NCBI GenBank assembly: GCA_964556665.1
Contig: CAZKXU010000008.1
Location: 1 to 54,298, forward strand
Source: CAZKXU01 sp964556665
Lineage (GTDB): Bacteria > Bdellovibrionota_C > UBA2361 > CAZKXU01
DNA length: 54,298 bases
Direction: 5' to 3'
Part shown: piece by piece, positions 51,773 to 54,298 of the stretch
How positions within the stretch are numbered: the first letter of the stretch is position 1
Layout of the letters: the number at the start of each line of letters is the position of its first letter
Made by a program: the position numbers and the translations under genes
The notes under the pieces: generated by a model
Told to the model about the DNA's origin: nothing
The model's input: only the letters and a program-made list of their open reading frames with translations
The model's database searches: none

Positions 51773-53035
51773 ATGAATATCGTTGTACTAGATTCAAGTC
51801 CGGCAAGTCGAGCTACTCTGGTTGGGCGGGTGCAGGAGGCGGTCCGTCAGGGTGAGTTGCGGCGCATTGAAATCGTAGAGGTTGAGCCTCAGGCGCTGGA
51901 GAGCTTTGATGGCGGACAGACGATCGGCTGCCTAATAGGACCAGGCAGCTTTGAAAATCTAGCAGGCACAGTTGAGCTCGCTCGACTGCACTTTGGTGCC
52001 GGGTTGATCGGTATTGTGCTCGAAAACGAGACCTATGCCGCAAGTGCTGTTGCCTTGAGAAAGCAGTTTAATCTTCCGATCATGCCACTCGGCGATCTGG
52101 CTCAGCTAGTAAGCTTCGCTATAGACTGTGACGCACGCGCTGCAAGCGGCGGAGCAGCTAATCGAAATCGAGGTGTGGTAGGAGTCATACAATTAAAAGG
52201 TGGTGTTGGTACAACCACGGTAACATCCTCTCTTGCTAGCTGTTGGGCTAGGCATGGACTTACCGTAGCGATGGTAGATCTTGATGATGTTGGTCCTACA
52301 TTAACGGAATGGGCGCGTGTTGGATCAGCGCAGCGCACCGTTTGTGCTGAGTTGTTAAGACAAGGGGAGGTTCCGGCAAACCGTATTAATGAACTTCTTC
52401 ATCCAGTTGAGGGATTTGAGGGGCGACTATTTGTGGTTGGCCAGCCGGAGCGGTATAATGAAAGTTTTCATTTTAAAGCTGATGTACTTGAGGGTGCGCC
52501 TAGTTCAGCTGAGTTTATCTATTCACTAATTTCCCATCTGCGTGCTGAGTTCGATGCCGTTATCATAGATATGGGACGCTCCTGGGGCGTTTCAACATTT
52601 GCTGCATTTCCGCTCTGTCAGCAGATAATGCTAGTTACAGACGATGATGGTCTTTCAGTGCGGCGTACCTTGGATGGATTACAACGGCTAAAAAAAGAAT
52701 CTGACGACCCCGAGGAGTTTGATCTCACCCGCTGGAGCCTTATACTAAATGCCTATACAGGTCGGCTGCTATCACCAAAAGAGCTGGCTGTAGCAATTCG
52801 TGATATGGAGCTATTTCCGGCCGAGTCTGCTCTTTATACAATCCCTTTCTCTGAGAAAGGTCGTCAATGGGGTGCTCCCGGCGTTACCATGTATGATATC
52901 GGTGATGAAAAGACACAGTATGTTTTTAAGAAAATAGCGTATAATTTAATCCCATTCCGATTCGATGCCGGTGCCGAGCAGCCATTTATGGGCAAGATTC
53001 TCAAGAAGTGGCAGAGCCTGATTAAGGCGGCGTAG
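51773..53035 (+). CDS. CpaE-like pseudo-receiver/MinD-family ATPase
   Basis: 420 residues. The N-terminal ~125 form a receiver-like fold (MNIVVLDSSPASRATLV at the start) lacking the phospho-Asp. A MinD/ParA-type ATPase follows, with deviant Walker A KGGVGTTT at 142-149, VDLDDVGPTLTEW and Walker B-like VIIDMGR. This matches CpaE/TadZ, which place pili or similar machines. No tad genes (cpaF, flp, tadA-D) are within the window, so the partner is unknown. The start is chosen at the ATG; no strong ribosome-binding site is visible. Confidence 0.85.
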   Translation: MNIVVLDSSPASRATLVGRVQEAVRQGELRRIEIVEVEPQALESFDGGQTIGCLIGPGSFENLAGTVELARLHFGAGLIGIVLENETYAASAVALRKQFNLPIMPLGDLAQLVSFAIDCDARAASGGAANRNRGVVGVIQLKGGVGTTTVTSSLASCWARHGLTVAMVDLDDVGPTLTEWARVGSAQRTVCAELLRQGEVPANRINELLHPVEGFEGRLFVVGQPERYNESFHFKADVLEGAPSSAEFIYSLISHLRAEFDAVIIDMGRSWGVSTFAAFPLCQQIMLVTDDDGLSVRRTLDGLQRLKKESDDPEEFDLTRWSLILNAYTGRLLSPKELAVAIRDMELFPAESALYTIPFSEKGRQWGAPGVTMYDIGDEKTQYVFKKIAYNLIPFRFDAGAEQPFMGKILKKWQSLIKAA

Positions 53036-53114
53036 CGCAGCTAGCTCGTGAATTACTAGGAAACTTTTATCTCCAATTATCGAAGATATATATAAGGCAA
53101 GTTCGAGTTTATGC

Positions 53115-53154
53115 TTGACACTATGTCTTAATTTTGAGACAATAAGGAGGCCCG
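53115..53154 (+). promoter_or_regulatory. Promoter, operator and RBS of the toxin-antitoxin pair
   Basis: -35 TTGACA (53115-53120), 17-bp spacer, -10 GACAAT (53138-53143). The inverted repeat TGTCT (53124-53128) and AGACA (53137-53141) lies across the spacer and -10, a likely antitoxin operator. A strong ribosome-binding site AGGAGG (53145-53150) sits 4 bp from the GTG start. Confidence 0.65.
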
Positions 53155-53475
53155 GTGATTAAGGTATTACCGCAGTGCGTACGGGAGTTGAAAGATCTAG
53201 ATTTGAGTGTTGATTTACGTGGAGAGCTGTCTGACTATCTTCGAATGTTAGAGGTAGGTTTGCGGCTGAGATTGCCGGTTTCACGTCCAATGCCACAAAT
53301 TGGCAAAGCTGTGCATGAGCTGCGCATGCATGATGCTTCCGGCCAGTATAGAGTTTTTTACTTATTATCGGTGCACGGCGATATCTGGGTGCTTGCTGCA
53401 TTTAAGAAAAAGACAAGGGAGACCCCATGGCACAGAATGGAACTCGTAAGAAAAAGAGTAAGGGAGATAAAATGA
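53155..53475 (+). CDS. RelE/HigB-type (Gp49-like) toxin
   Basis: A 106-residue toxin of the RelE superfamily, phage-Gp49/HigB-like branch, probably a ribosome-dependent mRNA endonuclease. Family features are the mid-protein HELRMHDASGQYRVFYLLSVHGDIWVLAAFKKKTRETP, with basic catalytic-type residues, and a C-terminal helix (ELVRKRVREIK). It starts at GTG behind a strong AGGAGG. Toxin before antitoxin is the usual higBA order. Its TGA overlaps the antitoxin ATG (ATGA). Confidence 0.88.
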   Translation: MIKVLPQCVRELKDLDLSVDLRGELSDYLRMLEVGLRLRLPVSRPMPQIGKAVHELRMHDASGQYRVFYLLSVHGDIWVLAAFKKKTRETPWHRMELVRKRVREIK

Positions 53476-53756
53476 GTATTTATAATGAAGCAAAGCAGCT
53501 TGCAGAGCTGTTGGATATTAGTGTTGAGCGCAGCCTTGCTTCGGTAGTCAAAGCTAGGTTGGTTAAGGCGATTATCGATGAGCGAGAGAGGAGTCGACTT
53601 ACCCATGCAGAGCTTGCAAGGCGCTCAGGGCTTCCGCGTAGCGCCGTTACCGGCATTCTCTCCGGTAGTTTAAAGCACATTACGATCGATCGTTTGTTAA
53701 GGCTCGCTGTGGCTCTTAAGCTCATGGTTGAATTTGAAATTAGGAAGGCTGCATAA
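53472..53756 (+). CDS. XRE-family antitoxin (HigA-like)
   Basis: A 94-residue antitoxin from the ATG at 53472. A longer frame from 53427 is inside the toxin gene and is rejected. A C-terminal HTH is clear: LTHAELARRSGLPRSAVTGILSGSLKHITIDRLLRLA. The N-terminal ~45 residues are expected to bind the toxin. It overlaps the toxin stop by 4 bp and has its own ribosome-binding site, AGGGAG, 5 bp upstream of the ATG. It is expected to repress the operon at the TGTCT/AGACA palindrome. Confidence 0.9.
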   Translation: MSIYNEAKQLAELLDISVERSLASVVKARLVKAIIDERERSRLTHAELARRSGLPRSAVTGILSGSLKHITIDRLLRLAVALKLMVEFEIRKAA

Positions 53757-53849
53757 CTAAGCTTTTCGCATCTATTTTTTCCAGATTTACTATTTCCTCA
53801 GTTTAGATCATTATTGTGCCAGCATAATTAATGTATTGAATGGACTAGC

Positions 53850-54298
53850 ATGGCAGTTATCGAAGCTTCTATCGAAAAAGAATCACGGGATCGGTATTTA
53901 ACCTATGCCCTTAGTGTCGTCTCCGGACGGGCGCTGCCTGATATTCGGGATGGGCTTAAACCTGTACAGCGGCGCATTCTCTTCGCCATGTTAAACGACC
54001 TTAATTTAAAGCCGGAAGGAAGTCACCGTAAGTCGGCTGCGGTAGTTGGTCAGGTGCTGGCGCGTTTTCATCCGCACGGTGATGTCGCTTGCTACGAAGC
54101 GATGGTAAGAATGGCGCAGAGCTTTTCATTACGTTATCCATTAGTTGATGGACAGGGAAACTTCGGCTCAATGGATGGGGATAGTGCGGCTGCCTACAGA
54201 TATACAGAAGCTAAACTTCTACCTCTGGCGCTTGAGGTTATTGGTGAAATTAATGAGGAAACCGTAGAGTTTCGCGCTAATTTTGACGGTACCGCAGT
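53850..54298 (+). CDS. parC: Type IIA topoisomerase A subunit (ParC-like), cut by the window end
   Basis: The first ~149 residues of a second GyrA/ParC paralogue. The N-terminus (LTYALSVVSGRALPDIRDGL), HPHGDVACYEAM and catalytic Tyr118 in AAAYRYTE are intact. The loop has Val79 where E. coli ParC has Ser80, with Glu83 kept. GyrA is already at 14608 with a GyrA box, so this is probably ParC of topoisomerase IV. The part that would carry or lack a GyrA box lies outside the window. It continues past 54298. Confidence 0.88.
   Translation, partial: MAVIEASIEKESRDRYLTYALSVVSGRALPDIRDGLKPVQRRILFAMLNDLNLKPEGSHRKSAAVVGQVLARFHPHGDVACYEAMVRMAQSFSLRYPLVDGQGNFGSMDGDSAAAYRYTEAKLLPLALEVIGEINEETVEFRANFDGTA

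Noticed and set aside
53090..53115. TTCGAGTTT resembling a tRNA T-arm
   Set aside because: No matching acceptor stem, anticodon arm or CCA end can be folded around it. It is spacer DNA in front of the toxin promoter.

Overview
This window is a stretch of bacterial chromosome with moderate G+C and mostly housekeeping content. Heptose-epimerase HldD, the PpiD-type periplasmic foldase, YidC and the heme A genes CtaA/CtaB point to a Gram-negative, aerobically respiring bacterium. GatCAB implies indirect Gln- and/or Asn-tRNA synthesis. The Hanks-type kinase, NtrC-like regulator, PqqD-like/Memo fusion and CpaE-like ATPase fit a lineage near the former Deltaproteobacteria or Bdellovibrionota. That placement is inference; no rRNA or tRNA gene is present to test it.

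Layout. (1) 1-5311, minus strand: gatC-gatA-gatB-ppiD, preceded at the window edge by the end of a foldback element. (2) 5410-8963, plus: SthA, then a degenerate histidine kinase and an NtrC-family activator. (3) 9149-11472: a MarR repressor divergent from a doxX-VOC dioxygenase pair, with two palindromic operators on a good promoter, then a truncated DUF4143 ATPase. (4) 11504-18181: a degenerate receiver/HD-GYP protein, PepA, GyrA and GpsA. (5) 18190-23600, an accessory zone: a REP-associated tyrosine transposase (RAYT) with its REP hairpins, a multi-hairpin G+C-rich element, an EamA transporter, ctaA-ctaB, and a cassette-like unit (boxA-like leader, small G+C-rich ORF, long hairpin) with a decayed second copy. 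(6) 23735-34283: a membrane Ser/Thr kinase, then a minus-strand housekeeping run (YgfZ, LepB, unknown, amidase, Memo-like, MnmE, YidC, YidD, RnpA, RpmH). (7) 34435-41967: MetG, then a secretome cluster (trypsin-like protease, subtilisin-like protease, Thr/Pro-repeat protein and partner) containing two near-identical 186-bp foldback MITEs. (8) 42031-43362: a second HUH transposase with a tandem 107-bp repeat. (9) 43428-49670: a beta-propeller protein, HldD, a GT39-like glycosyltransferase, a membrane coiled-coil protein and RecJ. (10) 49764-54298: an aspartic-protease-like protein, an unknown, a pseudo-receiver protein, a CpaE-like ATPase, a HigBA-type toxin-antitoxin pair and the start of a second type IIA topoisomerase A subunit (ParC).

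The region is rich in small palindromic DNA. At least seven full and one half copy of a REP-like hairpin (tip GCGGGCTTCCAGCCCGC or variants) sit mostly just downstream of stop codons. A second REP type clusters around the RAYT. The least explained parts are the multi-hairpin element at 19192-19514 and the cassette at 22489-23105. The terminal hairpin of that cassette recurs near 23440 with a compensatory base-pair change, which argues for a conserved folded RNA or DNA.
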